Below are positions 33,992 through 41,929 of a DNA stretch of 59,832 nt, piece by piece; position 1 is the first letter of the stretch; every line of letters begins with the position of its first letter. The position numbers and the translations under genes are program-made. The stretch is from contig JAFGIY010000202.1 of the NCBI GenBank assembly GCA_016929335.1, positions 1-59,832 on the forward strand, written 5' to 3'. This DNA comes from Acidobacteriota bacterium (GTDB lineage Bacteria; Acidobacteriota; UBA6911). The notes under the pieces are model-generated. The model worked only from the letters and a program-made list of their open reading frames with translations, was not told where the DNA came from and searched no databases.

Positions 33992-34600
33992 TTAAGCGTT
34001 GAAAATCGCCATTGTTTTGGAAACGCCATCGCTCAATATGGATTTAATGGCATTCCCGGCTTTGAGAATCATGCCGTCCAGTTCTGCCTGTTTTTGCTGC
34101 GGGAAATCCGAGAGAACAAAATCCGATTTGTCCCCGGGTATTTGTTCTTCGCCTATTCCCATCCGCACGCGCACAACCTCGTCGGTTTCTAATATATTCA
34201 GGATCGACTCCAGCCCGTGATGCCCGCCGGCAGTCCCCCGTTCCCGGATCCGAATTCTGCCGAAAGGCAGGTTCAGGTCATCGACAACCAGCAGAAGATC
34301 CTGTGGTTTCCGCTGGAAAGTTGAAAGCAGAGCGTCAACAGCCTTTCCGCTCCGGTTCATATAAGTCAGCGGTTCGGCAAGAAGCACCGGGCAGCCGCTG
34401 ATTTCGATCCGGCATACGCGGGACAGCTGATAGCGGGCCCATAGTCCGCCGGCTTTCCGGGCGAGAGATTCCACCACCATAAATCCGATATTGTGCCGGT
34501 TCCGCGCATACTGCTCGCCGGGATTCCCGAGCCCGATAATGATCCTGGCCAGTGGTTCTGTTTCAATCCCCTGTGCCCGCCGCGTTTTGAACCAAAGCAT
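33992..34600 (-). CDS. pth: Peptidyl-tRNA hydrolase
   Basis: This 202-residue Pth releases tRNA from peptidyl-tRNA that has dropped off the ribosome. Motifs are IIGLGNPGEQYARNRHNIG (Asn and catalytic His of RHNIG), EPLTYMNRSG, VVDDLNLPFG and GTAGGHHGLESI. An N-terminal extension of about 17 residues precedes the usual start region, so an internal start is possible. The ATG at 34600 is the best available. It lies 22 nt after rplY, a conserved pairing. Confidence 0.95.
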   Translation of the reverse strand: MLWFKTRRAQGIETEPLARIIIGLGNPGEQYARNRHNIGFMVVESLARKAGGLWARYQLSRVCRIEISGCPVLLAEPLTYMNRSGKAVDALLSTFQRKPQDLLLVVDDLNLPFGRIRIRERGTAGGHHGLESILNILETDEVVRVRMGIGEEQIPGDKSDFVLSDFPQQKQAELDGMILKAGNAIKSILSDGVSKTMAIFNA

Positions 34601-34622
34601 TGAAATCCAATATATTAAAGCG

Positions 34623-35315
34623 CTACTGTTTGGCTTCCGGCTTTGGAGTTTTGGACTTCTGTTCCTCTTCTGCGCCTTCCTCAACTGCCTTACCCTTCTT
34701 GATTACCTCGGGTTCGGTTGTTTCGGCAGCAACTGCTGCTTCCACAGGCGCCTCTTCCTTGATCGGAGGTACGATGGTTACAACCACAATTTCCGGATCT
34801 GTGAGAATCTTGACTTTGGCATCCGTCTGCAGGTTTTTCACACGGATATAGTCGTTAATCTTCAGATGGCTGACATCCACCTTGATGGATTCAGGGATAT
34901 CCGAAGGCAGACATTCGACCTCGATGGACCGTGTGACGATATCCATGATGCCTCCGTCGAGTTTCACTCCCTCCGCCTCGCCGACGGTTTCAACGTTAAT
35001 GGTCAGTTCGAGCAACCTGTCCATGGCAATCTGGAGGAAATCGGCATGGATGAGATCCCCGTGAACGGGATCCAGCTGATAATCCTTAATCATGGCATTG
35101 CTTTGATCAGAACCATCCACGCTTATGGCAAAGATGGTGTTACGCCCCGTTTCCGAATGAAGAATCGTCTTCACTTCGTGCGGATCAACGGAAACCACGA
35201 TGGGCTGTTTCGCCGGTCCGTAGATAACGGCCGGAATTTTCCCCGCTTTGCGGAGCCGCCTGTTGATATTTTTACCGCTGGGCGTCCGCAATTGGGCTTC
35301 GATTACTGTTGGCAT
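34623..35315 (-). CDS. rplY: 50S ribosomal protein L25/general stress protein Ctc
   Basis: This 230-residue Ctc-form bL25 has an N-terminal 5S-rRNA-binding domain (LRKAGKIPAVIYGP) and a C-terminal TL5-like domain (EAEGVKLDGGIMDIVTRSIEVECLPSDIPES). A Lys/Glu/Ala-rich tail runs from about residue 190. AAGGAG lies 9 nt before the ATG at 35315. It lies between prs and pth as in many bacteria. Confidence 0.95.
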   Translation of the reverse strand: MPTVIEAQLRTPSGKNINRRLRKAGKIPAVIYGPAKQPIVVSVDPHEVKTILHSETGRNTIFAISVDGSDQSNAMIKDYQLDPVHGDLIHADFLQIAMDRLLELTINVETVGEAEGVKLDGGIMDIVTRSIEVECLPSDIPESIKVDVSHLKINDYIRVKNLQTDAKVKILTDPEIVVVTIVPPIKEEAPVEAAVAAETTEPEVIKKGKAVEEGAEEEQKSKTPKPEAKQ

Positions 35316-35404
35316 GAAATCCAACTCCTTCCTCGGATTCTCGGTAGCTTTGGAGGCTTCGAAGCTTGATGCAGCAAAGGACTCCAATACTCCAAACCTA
35401 GACA

Positions 35405-36367
35405 CTAAACAAACAGATTACTGACACTTGTTTCTTCATGAATGCTCTGGATCGCTGCGCCCAGAAGGCTGCCGACACTTAATATGGTCATATTCGGCAG
35501 CATTCTGGAGCCTTCCAGCGGTACCGTGTTCGTGAGGATGATCTCCTCAATGGGCGCGTTCCGCAGCCTTTCAACGGCAGGGCCGCTTAATATCCCGTGT
35601 GTAGCGCAGGCTATGATCTTGCCAACCCTTTTCTTGCGCAGCGCATGGACCGTGTTTACCAGCGTGCCGGCCGTGTCGATCATGTCATCGCATATGATCA
35701 CATTCCGTCCGCTTACATGGCCGATGATGTGCAATACCTCGGCTTCATTGGGGGCAAAACGGCGCTTATCCACGATTGCAAGGTCTGCGTCGAGTCTTTT
35801 TGCAAACGCCCGGGCTCGTTCCACTCCTCCTGCATCCGGCGAAACCACCGTGAGATCCGGTATCTTCAGCTTCCTGAGATGTTCAATCAGCACGGGAGCG
35901 GCATACAGATGATCCACCGGGATATCGAAGAAACCCTGGATTTGACCGGCGTGCAGGTCCATCGATAAAATCCGGTCCGTTCCCGCAGCCGTAAGCAGGT
36001 CCGCCACAAGCTTCGAGGAAATCGGGACCCGCGGTTTGTCTTTCCGGTCCTGCCTTCCGTAGCCGTAATATGGGATGACCGATGTAATGCGCGTCGCTGA
36101 AGAACGCTTGAACGCGTCGATCATTATCAGCAATTCCATCAGGTTCTGATTCACGGGACAGCATGTCGGTTGAATCAGAAAAACATCCTTGCCGCGAACA
36201 TTCTCCAGAATCTGACAGTAAAGCTCTCCGTCACTGAATTTAGCCAGATGGATCTTTCCCAGAGGGATTTTCAAATGATCGCAGATCTCCTGTGCCAGAG
36301 CCTGGTTGGCATTTCCGGAAAAAACCTTCAGATCTCTGTTCACTCGCTTGTATCCGGTATTGATCAT
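35405..36367 (-). CDS. prs: Ribose-phosphate pyrophosphokinase
   Basis: This 320-residue PRPP synthase makes PRPP from ribose 5-phosphate and ATP for nucleotide, His and Trp synthesis. It has KFSDGE, YYGYGRQDRKDKPRVPI (ATP/flexible region), DLHAGQIQGFFDIP (metal-binding His) and the PRPP loop VVSPDAGGVERARAF and CDDMIDTAGT. AGGAG lies 7 nt before the ATG. The longer frame upstream crosses the tRNA gene and is not credible. The tRNA-Gln gene is 26 nt upstream. Confidence 0.97.
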   Translation of the reverse strand: MINTGYKRVNRDLKVFSGNANQALAQEICDHLKIPLGKIHLAKFSDGELYCQILENVRGKDVFLIQPTCCPVNQNLMELLIMIDAFKRSSATRITSVIPYYGYGRQDRKDKPRVPISSKLVADLLTAAGTDRILSMDLHAGQIQGFFDIPVDHLYAAPVLIEHLRKLKIPDLTVVSPDAGGVERARAFAKRLDADLAIVDKRRFAPNEAEVLHIIGHVSGRNVIICDDMIDTAGTLVNTVHALRKKRVGKIIACATHGILSGPAVERLRNAPIEEIILTNTVPLEGSRMLPNMTILSVGSLLGAAIQSIHEETSVSNLFV

Positions 36368-36393
36368 TTGTTCACTCCTGATATCGTCGCGAA

Positions 36394-36468
36394 TGGCTGG
36401 GGCGGGAGGATTCGAACCTCCGAATGCAGGTTCCAAAGACCTGTGTCTTACCGCTTGACGACGCCCCA
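36394..36468 (-). tRNA. tRNA-Gln (anticodon TTG)
   Basis: The minus strand reads TGGGGCG for the acceptor 5' arm. An anticodon loop CTTTGGA follows with anticodon TTG, then the T-arm GGTTCGAATCC and the 3' acceptor CGCCCCA-G-CCA. CCA is encoded, total 75 nt. It lies between ispE and prs, a position conserved in many deltaproteobacteria and acidobacteria. Confidence 0.95.
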
Positions 36469-36521
36469 GCACTTGTTTTCGCAATGCGAATCCGTGCCCG
36501 ACCCGCAATTGAAACCGGCGC

Positions 36522-37409
36522 CTACCCGAACATGTTCTGGAAATACTCAGCCCGAGAAAGGGTCTTCGCCGGAAACATCCGCCAGCCCTCCCGTATGCTT
36601 TCCCGGGCGGCTGCGAACGCTGACTCTTCACTAGGGAAGAATCCGAAGACAGAGGATCCGCTGCCCGATAGCATGGAAGCTATAGCCCCGCGTGCTTTGA
36701 GGAGGCTTTTTGCCTCCATTATCGGCGGGTAGGCAGACAGGATCGATGTCTCAAAATCATTAAAGATCCCGGTCAGGGAATACATGCCGCTTTCAACCTG
36801 ACCACAGAAACGTTGAATTCTATGGTCCTCGGTTGAGGAAGTCAATCCCAAATTCAGCGAGCGATACGCTTCGGCAGTGGATACATGGATGCCCGGGAAG
36901 ACCACAACCAGATATTGCACAGGCGTTTCCGGCAGGGGATGAATGCTTTCTCCTCTGCCGATTCCAAGCGCCGTGCCGCCACTGAGGAAGAAGGGGATGT
37001 CGGAACCAAGGCTAGCTGCAAGAGATCTCAAATCCGCGTCCGGTACTTCAATATTCCAAAAGCGGCGGAGACCGAGCAGTGTAGCAGCCGCGTTGCTGCT
37101 CCCTCCACCCAGCCCGGCTCCTGCAGGAATTCTTTTTCTCAGGGTAATCGAGGCGCCCTGTTTTTCGGGAAGCGTTGACGCGAGCATGGATGCCGCTTTC
37201 CAAACCAGATTATCTTCGATTCGAACGTCGGGAAGATTCTCGCAGCGCAGTTCCAGACGGGAAGAGGCCCTGAACTCGATTTCATCACAGAGATCAATGC
37301 TCTGGAATACCGTCTGAATATCGTGATATCCGTCTGTCCTGCGCCCGAGTACGGACAGCGCCAGATTTATCTTTGCGAAAGAGCGCACTCGAAGCGGTGG
37401 GAGTATCAC
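36522..37409 (-). CDS. ispE: 4-diphosphocytidyl-2-C-methyl-D-erythritol kinase
   Basis: This 295-residue GHMP kinase carries out the fourth step of the MEP isoprenoid pathway. Motifs are FAKINLALSVLGRRTDGYH at the start, the ATP loop PAGAGLGGGSSNAAA and the C-terminal MLSGSGSSVFG. It begins with GTG (37409), overlapping the TPR gene stop as GTGA, so translation is probably coupled. Confidence 0.95.
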   Translation of the reverse strand: MILPPLRVRSFAKINLALSVLGRRTDGYHDIQTVFQSIDLCDEIEFRASSRLELRCENLPDVRIEDNLVWKAASMLASTLPEKQGASITLRKRIPAGAGLGGGSSNAAATLLGLRRFWNIEVPDADLRSLAASLGSDIPFFLSGGTALGIGRGESIHPLPETPVQYLVVVFPGIHVSTAEAYRSLNLGLTSSTEDHRIQRFCGQVESGMYSLTGIFNDFETSILSAYPPIMEAKSLLKARGAIASMLSGSGSSVFGFFPSEESAFAAARESIREGWRMFPAKTLSRAEYFQNMFG

Positions 37410-39436
37410 TTTGCCGGCTTTTGTCTGCGTAGTTTATCCTGAAGCATCTCCAGCTTCCTGCGCACCTTCTGAATGTCCTCCTCGATTGTTCCAATGGAGA
37501 TGGATCTCATCCAGTAACTTTGTGCTTTCTCCAGGTCGCCGATTTTGAAATAGAGATCGCCCAGATGCTCCACAATGGTGGGATCGTTTTTGACGATTTG
37601 ATCGGCTTCAAGAAGGTATTTTTCAGCATTCTGCATATCGTTGAGCTTGAAAAAAGCCCATCCGATAGAGTCCAGGTAGGCGCCATTTCGAGGATCGATG
37701 GCCAGAGCTTCCTTGACGTATTGAAGGGCTTCTTCGAGCCGGACCCCTCTATCCGCAAGCATATAGCCGATATAATTTAATGCCACGGCATTGTTGGGAT
37801 TCTCCTTCAAGATCTCTTTAAGAACAGATTCCGCACGGTCAAAATCCTTCTGCTTTTCGTAAACTTCCGCGCGCATAAATCGGATGCGTTCGGTATCCAG
37901 CGCGTTTTTAAAGCTCGTGCTTTCGGCACGCAGCAGAAGTCTTTCGGCATCGGCATAGCGCTTATCCTGGAGATACAACTGACTCAAGGCGACGTAGACA
38001 TCAATTTCGTCGGGATGAGATTGAAGCAGCGCGGTAAGGATTTCGATCCCCTCCCTGGGTTTTCCCGCATCCGCAAGTATCCTCGCGTAGCCAATTGCTA
38101 TCGGGATATTATCCGGATCCTTTTCGTACTGTATCCTGCCGAATGTAATGCCCTTTTCGAATTGCCGGCTGACGCGATAGGCATGGAGCAACTGATAGCC
38201 GGTCTTGGGATCCTCTTTGGCTAAATCCTTATAAATTGCAATTGCATTTTCAAATTCATGCAATTCCATATAATTGGCCGCCAGATGTTGCTGAAATACA
38301 TGGCGGTTGGCATCAGCCTCTTCGGAGCCGGCTGCCGTTTTCTCCAGAAGCCGGGAGAATACCTTGACCGCTTCCGCGTAATTTGAATTATCTTCGTAAG
38401 CTCTGCCGAGGTAAAACTGAGCTTCCACGCTGACGGCAGGATTGGAAGCCGCAACCGATTGCAGGGTTTCGATTGCTTCGGGATATTTCCGCATTCCCAT
38501 CTGTGCCCGTCCGACGAGAATTTTATATGCCGGATCTCCCGGATTTGTTTTGAGGAGCTCATTCAGAATTTCATGAGCCTCGTCAAATTCTCCGGCCTCG
38601 ATCAGCACGGAGGCCAGCTGCCGGCTCACGGCTTGATGCCCCCCGGTCAGTTCCCGCAGCTTTTTATATATGGGGATTGCCTCCCTGTTTTTGCTTAATT
38701 TCGCCAGGACACCTCCCATCATATTGAGGCTTTCGATGGAATCCGGCTGTATTTTCAGTCCCTTGGCCAAATACTCGGCAGCCTTTTCGTAGTCGCCGTT
38801 CCGGTCGTAATATTTGGCGATTTCTCTGTATCCGTTGTCGATGCCGGCCGAAAGGCTTTGGAACTTTTCGAATGCCTGAATTGCTTTTTCCGGCTCATCT
38901 ATTTCGAAATAAGCTCCTCCAAGAGCGTAATATACACGCTCATCCTCGGGAGATAATTCACGGAGCCTCTCCAGTTCCTGAACTGCTTTCAGGATGCCTT
39001 CTGTCGGAGTTCTTCCCCGCAATTGCGGCCTGAAGTAAATACTGGCGAGAAACCAGTGAGGATCGGGGCTCTGGGGAGCCAGTTGGGCAGCCTTTTTGGC
39101 ATGCTCAATCGCTTCCTCATAACTACCCGATTTCTCAAGCAGTTCAGCCATTTCCAGATGAATTGCCGGGCTGTCCGGATTGTATTGAAGCGCAGTCTCC
39201 ATTTCTGAGATCGCCTTGGCGAAATTTCCTCTATCGTCAATCCATTTCGCGAGCGAGAAATGATAATAGCTGGCAGCCCTGTTGGGCTCCACCTTCTCCG
39301 CCAGTTCTTCGTCGATATTGATTGGCTTCGTCGGCGGTTGATCGGATGATTTTTGGGCTGATGTCGGATCGCATGCGAGAACCAGGCCGACAAATAGAAA
39401 AAAAGACCCCAGACAATGAGAAGGATGGTATTTCAT
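37406..39436 (-). CDS. Large TPR-repeat protein, probable lipoprotein
   Basis: The 676-residue product is almost wholly tetratricopeptide repeats. About 15 helical pairs of the AxxxLEKAL kind run from residue 50 to 670. The first 25 residues form a signal peptide ending LVLAC, a lipobox-like site (Cys about 22), so a lipid-anchored periplasmic protein is likely. TPR scaffolds of this kind hold protein complexes; the partner is unknown. The ATG at 39436 fits the signal peptide; 34 extra in-frame residues upstream would bury it. Overlap with ispE suggests one transcript. Confidence 0.85.
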   Translation of the reverse strand: MKYHPSHCLGSFFLFVGLVLACDPTSAQKSSDQPPTKPINIDEELAEKVEPNRAASYYHFSLAKWIDDRGNFAKAISEMETALQYNPDSPAIHLEMAELLEKSGSYEEAIEHAKKAAQLAPQSPDPHWFLASIYFRPQLRGRTPTEGILKAVQELERLRELSPEDERVYYALGGAYFEIDEPEKAIQAFEKFQSLSAGIDNGYREIAKYYDRNGDYEKAAEYLAKGLKIQPDSIESLNMMGGVLAKLSKNREAIPIYKKLRELTGGHQAVSRQLASVLIEAGEFDEAHEILNELLKTNPGDPAYKILVGRAQMGMRKYPEAIETLQSVAASNPAVSVEAQFYLGRAYEDNSNYAEAVKVFSRLLEKTAAGSEEADANRHVFQQHLAANYMELHEFENAIAIYKDLAKEDPKTGYQLLHAYRVSRQFEKGITFGRIQYEKDPDNIPIAIGYARILADAGKPREGIEILTALLQSHPDEIDVYVALSQLYLQDKRYADAERLLLRAESTSFKNALDTERIRFMRAEVYEKQKDFDRAESVLKEILKENPNNAVALNYIGYMLADRGVRLEEALQYVKEALAIDPRNGAYLDSIGWAFFKLNDMQNAEKYLLEADQIVKNDPTIVEHLGDLYFKIGDLEKAQSYWMRSISIGTIEEDIQKVRRKLEMLQDKLRRQKPAK

Positions 39437-39687
39437 AGACAAATTATTCCTTATCTCCAGGCACAAATCAGAGTGTCTCATTATCGCATAGGATGATCCT
39501 TGTTTCCAGAGTTCGTCCTTCCTCAGCTCCCTTCGCATCCCGGTCCGCGCTTCACAAGCAACCCGGCTGTCTTCATTAAAGATTTTTTTGCACTTTTTTT
39601 AGCTCAAGAAGGAGTGGGGCAATTAGATACCGGTAAGAGAAAAAGATTTTTACTTCTGAATTTGAGAAAGCTATGAGGAGGCTCTCA

Positions 39688-39984
39688 ATGAAAATGAAAA
39701 ATGCAAGGATTGTTTGTGTTTTGGCGCTGTGTCTGGGGCTGGCTTTCAGTTCGGTTTCAGTTCTGGCTCAGAAGTCCGGTGCAGCCGTACAGGAAAAGGT
39801 CAACCTGAATACGGCCACTGTTGAGCAATTGCAGTCCATACCGGGGATTGGCCCGTCAACCGCCAAAAGCATATTGGAGTACCGTGCCAAGGTCGGGAAA
39901 TTCAGCAAGATAGAGGAAATAATCAACATCAGAGGAATAGGCGAGAAGAAGTTCCAGAAGATCAAGGATCGTCTCGCCGTCTGA
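39688..39984 (+). CDS. ComEA-like helix-hairpin-helix protein, exported
   Basis: The 98-residue product has a signal peptide (about 1-27, ending VLAQ) and then the ComEA-type double HhH domain. The domain reads VNLNTATVEQLQSIPGIG, LEYRAKVGKF and INIRGIGEKKFQKIK. Such proteins bind DNA outside the cytoplasmic membrane for uptake or repair. The start at 39688 is chosen because GAGGAGG lies 6 nt upstream. Divergent from the TPR gene; no other competence genes are nearby. Confidence 0.88.
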   Translation: MKMKNARIVCVLALCLGLAFSSVSVLAQKSGAAVQEKVNLNTATVEQLQSIPGIGPSTAKSILEYRAKVGKFSKIEEIINIRGIGEKKFQKIKDRLAV

Positions 39985-40284
39985 CCCGCAGTCGGCAGTT
40001 GTCAGCCCGCATTTCTCACAGGCTTTCTATTGCGGCGGCGGATCCGGGCATGTCTGCGTTGCGCTCAGTCGGATTCCTCGACGTACTGTCAAGTACGACT
40101 GCCGAATCCGGCTGTCGCGCGCCTTGCATCCATGCGCGTCTGCGCCGCTTCGCTGCGAAATCCCGTGAAAATGCGGGCTGGTCGGCGGCCGGCAGTACTT
40201 CATTGAAGATGGCTGAAGGGAGCAGGGGTTCAGGCATGGTCATTATTGATCCGGCATTGCCGACTGACGACGAATGACTGCCGA
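39985..40284. other. 300-bp gap filled by heptads and the 177-nt repeat
   Basis: Between the ComEA-like gene and truB (convergent) lie short inverted heptads (39990-40005 and 40259-40286) flanking copy 2 of the foldable repeat, plus about 80 nt of unassigned sequence. A 92-codon frame here is judged a repeat artefact. Confidence 0.6.
40004..40179. repeat. Foldable ~177-nt repeat, copy 2
   Basis: About 90% identical to 29488-29666, with one 3-nt deletion. Several substitutions keep the pairing; for example, the stem GGTC/GACC of copy 1 is AGTC/GGCT here, replacing a G-C pair with A-T. Flanked by AGTCGGCAGT and its complement. Confidence 0.85.
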
Positions 40285-40286
40285 CT
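40259..40286. repeat. Heptad array at the truB stop codon
   Basis: Units are GCCACT-like in 7-nt register: GCCGACT, GACGACG, AATGACT, GCCGACT. Its end overlaps the TAG stop of truB (40285-40287). Complementary heptads lie at 39990-40005 on the other side of the 177-nt repeat. Confidence 0.6.
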
Positions 40287-41253
40287 AAGAAAAAGTCAGG
40301 TGCGGATGGATTCGAATCCAGTGAGCCGGCTGCGCGAGAGGGGAGGTGAAAGTCTGGATCTTTTTGGCAAGAGCGATGAGTTCTCCCGATTCGTCCATCA
40401 GTCGAAATTCCGGAGATTCCCAATCAGCGGTGAGCAGATTCAGATCCATGCCATGGATTATTTTCTTTTTGTCTCCATCCGAAATGACGATTTCGGGAAT
40501 TTCGTGGAGCAGATCGCGCATGTGTAGTATGCGGCTTATAAAGAATTCGCGATCATGGAATTGCTGATTCTCTTCCAGCGTGGCGGCGGCCTCGATGGGG
40601 AACTCCCCGCTTCGGGTTCGTCGCAGACGGACCAGATGAGCTCCGCAGCCGTACTCTGCTCCAATATCATGAGCAAGACTTCGCGCATAGGTCCCGGCGG
40701 TGCAGGAAAGCTCAAACTCGGCTTCGCAATCACGGACGCCGAGCAGTGTCAGAGACCTCACTGTGATTTCCTTGGTAGACGGAGTCACGTCGATGCCCTT
40801 GCGCGCATAGGAATAAAGCGGGATTCCACCGACTTTTTTTGCTGAATAGGGAGGCAATGTCTGCCGGATTTTTCCCACAAAGCCGGCGAAGATATCCTGA
40901 AGGCGCCGGGCATCCAGCTCGGGCTTTACATCTTCGCCGAGAGGATCTCCGTCCACGTCATAGGTGGTCGTAGCAAAGCCAAAACGCATGATCCCGTGGT
41001 ACTTCTTGTCGGAGGCAAGAAAATAATTCGTAAGACGCGTTGCTTTCCCTAAGGTCAGCGGGAGAACGCCGGTAGCGAAAGGGTCCAGGATACCCGTGTG
41101 TCCAACCTTCTTGACCTTGGTCAAATTACGGATCTTTGCCACGACGTCGTGGGATGTCCAGCCGGAAGGCTTGTCGATGATCAGTACGCCGTCTACGCTG
41201 TCGATCTTAGGATTCGTGGATCCGGTCGATAAGTTTGTCGATTCGCTCACCAT
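40285..41253 (-). CDS. truB: tRNA pseudouridine(55) synthase
   Basis: This 322-residue TruB makes pseudouridine 55 in the T-loop of tRNA. It has DGVLIIDKPSGWTSHDVV, then the catalytic motif GHTGILDPFATGVLPL (Asp57), YSAKKVGGIPLYSYAR and CTAGTYARSLAHDIG. A PUA-like C-terminal tail follows. The start is uncertain: ATG 41253 overlaps rbfA by 47 nt and has no clear ribosome site, but no better start lies before the conserved region. Last gene of the infB run. Confidence 0.93.
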   Translation of the reverse strand: MVSESTNLSTGSTNPKIDSVDGVLIIDKPSGWTSHDVVAKIRNLTKVKKVGHTGILDPFATGVLPLTLGKATRLTNYFLASDKKYHGIMRFGFATTTYDVDGDPLGEDVKPELDARRLQDIFAGFVGKIRQTLPPYSAKKVGGIPLYSYARKGIDVTPSTKEITVRSLTLLGVRDCEAEFELSCTAGTYARSLAHDIGAEYGCGAHLVRLRRTRSGEFPIEAAATLEENQQFHDREFFISRILHMRDLLHEIPEIVISDGDKKKIIHGMDLNLLTADWESPEFRLMDESGELIALAKKIQTFTSPLAQPAHWIRIHPHLTFS

Positions 41254-41554
41254 AATCTTGGGATGTATCCGTAAGAAAAACGATGTCCGGAAGAAATTTT
41301 GTGCGGATCCGCTGTCCGAGTTCATGGCGTATCCAGCCGACCGCGTGATTCAGAGCATTCAAGCTCTCTTTTTTTTCGGCCTCCGTGCCCATAAACGAGA
41401 TAAAAATCCTGGCATGCCTGAGATCCGGGCTTAATTGGACGCCTGTGACGGTTACAAAGCCGATCCGCCTGTCCTTCATATCCCGCGAAATCATCAGGCT
41501 GACTTCATGCTGGATTTGAAGCGCGAGCCTTTGAGGTCTTCGTGATGGTTGCAT
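41207..41554 (-). CDS. rbfA: Ribosome-binding factor A
   Basis: This 115-residue KH-like protein matures the 30S subunit. It has RLALQIQHEVSLMISRDMKD at the N-terminus and VTGVQLSPDLRHARIFISF. Length is typical. It lies 6 nt after the DUF503 gene and its 3' end overlaps truB. Confidence 0.94.
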   Translation of the reverse strand: MQPSRRPQRLALQIQHEVSLMISRDMKDRRIGFVTVTGVQLSPDLRHARIFISFMGTEAEKKESLNALNHAVGWIRHELGQRIRTKFLPDIVFLTDTSQDYGERIDKLIDRIHES

Positions 41555-41560
41555 AAAAAT

Positions 41561-41848
41561 CTACGTATCGATATAGGAAACCTGGCAGTCGATCAACAGG
41601 TCCTCAAGAATGCTTTCTGCTTCTCTGACAAACTGTTGTGTGACGCGTTCCAGAACCTCATTGTCCGGTCCCACGGTAACTGCCGCCAGTTTGGCGCGCT
41701 GCCACAAATTCTGATAATCCACTTCAGCGATCGAAAAATTGGACCGGGCCCGCAATCGGTCCTGAGCCTTGCGCAGAACCATCCGCTTTTCTTTAAGCGA
41801 CTGGGAATAGGGGAGAAAGAGCTCCAGGGTGCAATAGGCTATCGGCAT
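41561..41848 (-). CDS. DUF503 family protein (YlxP-like)
   Basis: The 95-residue protein has the YlxP/DUF503 signature: SLKEKRMVLRKAQDRLRARSNFSIAEV and LWQRAKLAAVTVG. It is regularly found between infB and rbfA; a role in ribosome maturation is suspected but unproven. The ATG has no ribosome-binding site close by. The nearest, AGGAGG at 41893-41898, lies 44 nt upstream in the loop of the heptad hairpin. Confidence 0.9.
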   Translation of the reverse strand: MPIAYCTLELFLPYSQSLKEKRMVLRKAQDRLRARSNFSIAEVDYQNLWQRAKLAAVTVGPDNEVLERVTQQFVREAESILEDLLIDCQVSYIDT

Positions 41849-41853
41849 TTTTG

Positions 41854-41929
41854 ATTTACGATTTACGATTTACGATTGACGATTGGAAATGCCTCCTAAA
41901 TCGTCAATCGTCAATCGTAAATCGTCAAT
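41854..41929. repeat. Inverted heptad arrays between infB and DUF503
   Basis: The left arm from 41854 is three ATTTACG units and one ATTGACG. The right arm 41902-41929 is CGTCAAT, CGTCAAT, CGTAAAT, CGTCAAT. A stem of about 30 bp with three mismatches can form. The right end shares a base with the infB TAA stop. Confidence 0.85.

Noticed and set aside
36368..36631. N-terminal extension of prs by 88 residues
   Set aside because: It reads through the tRNA-Gln gene and has no family match; the ATG at 36367 has AGGAG and begins the conserved sequence.
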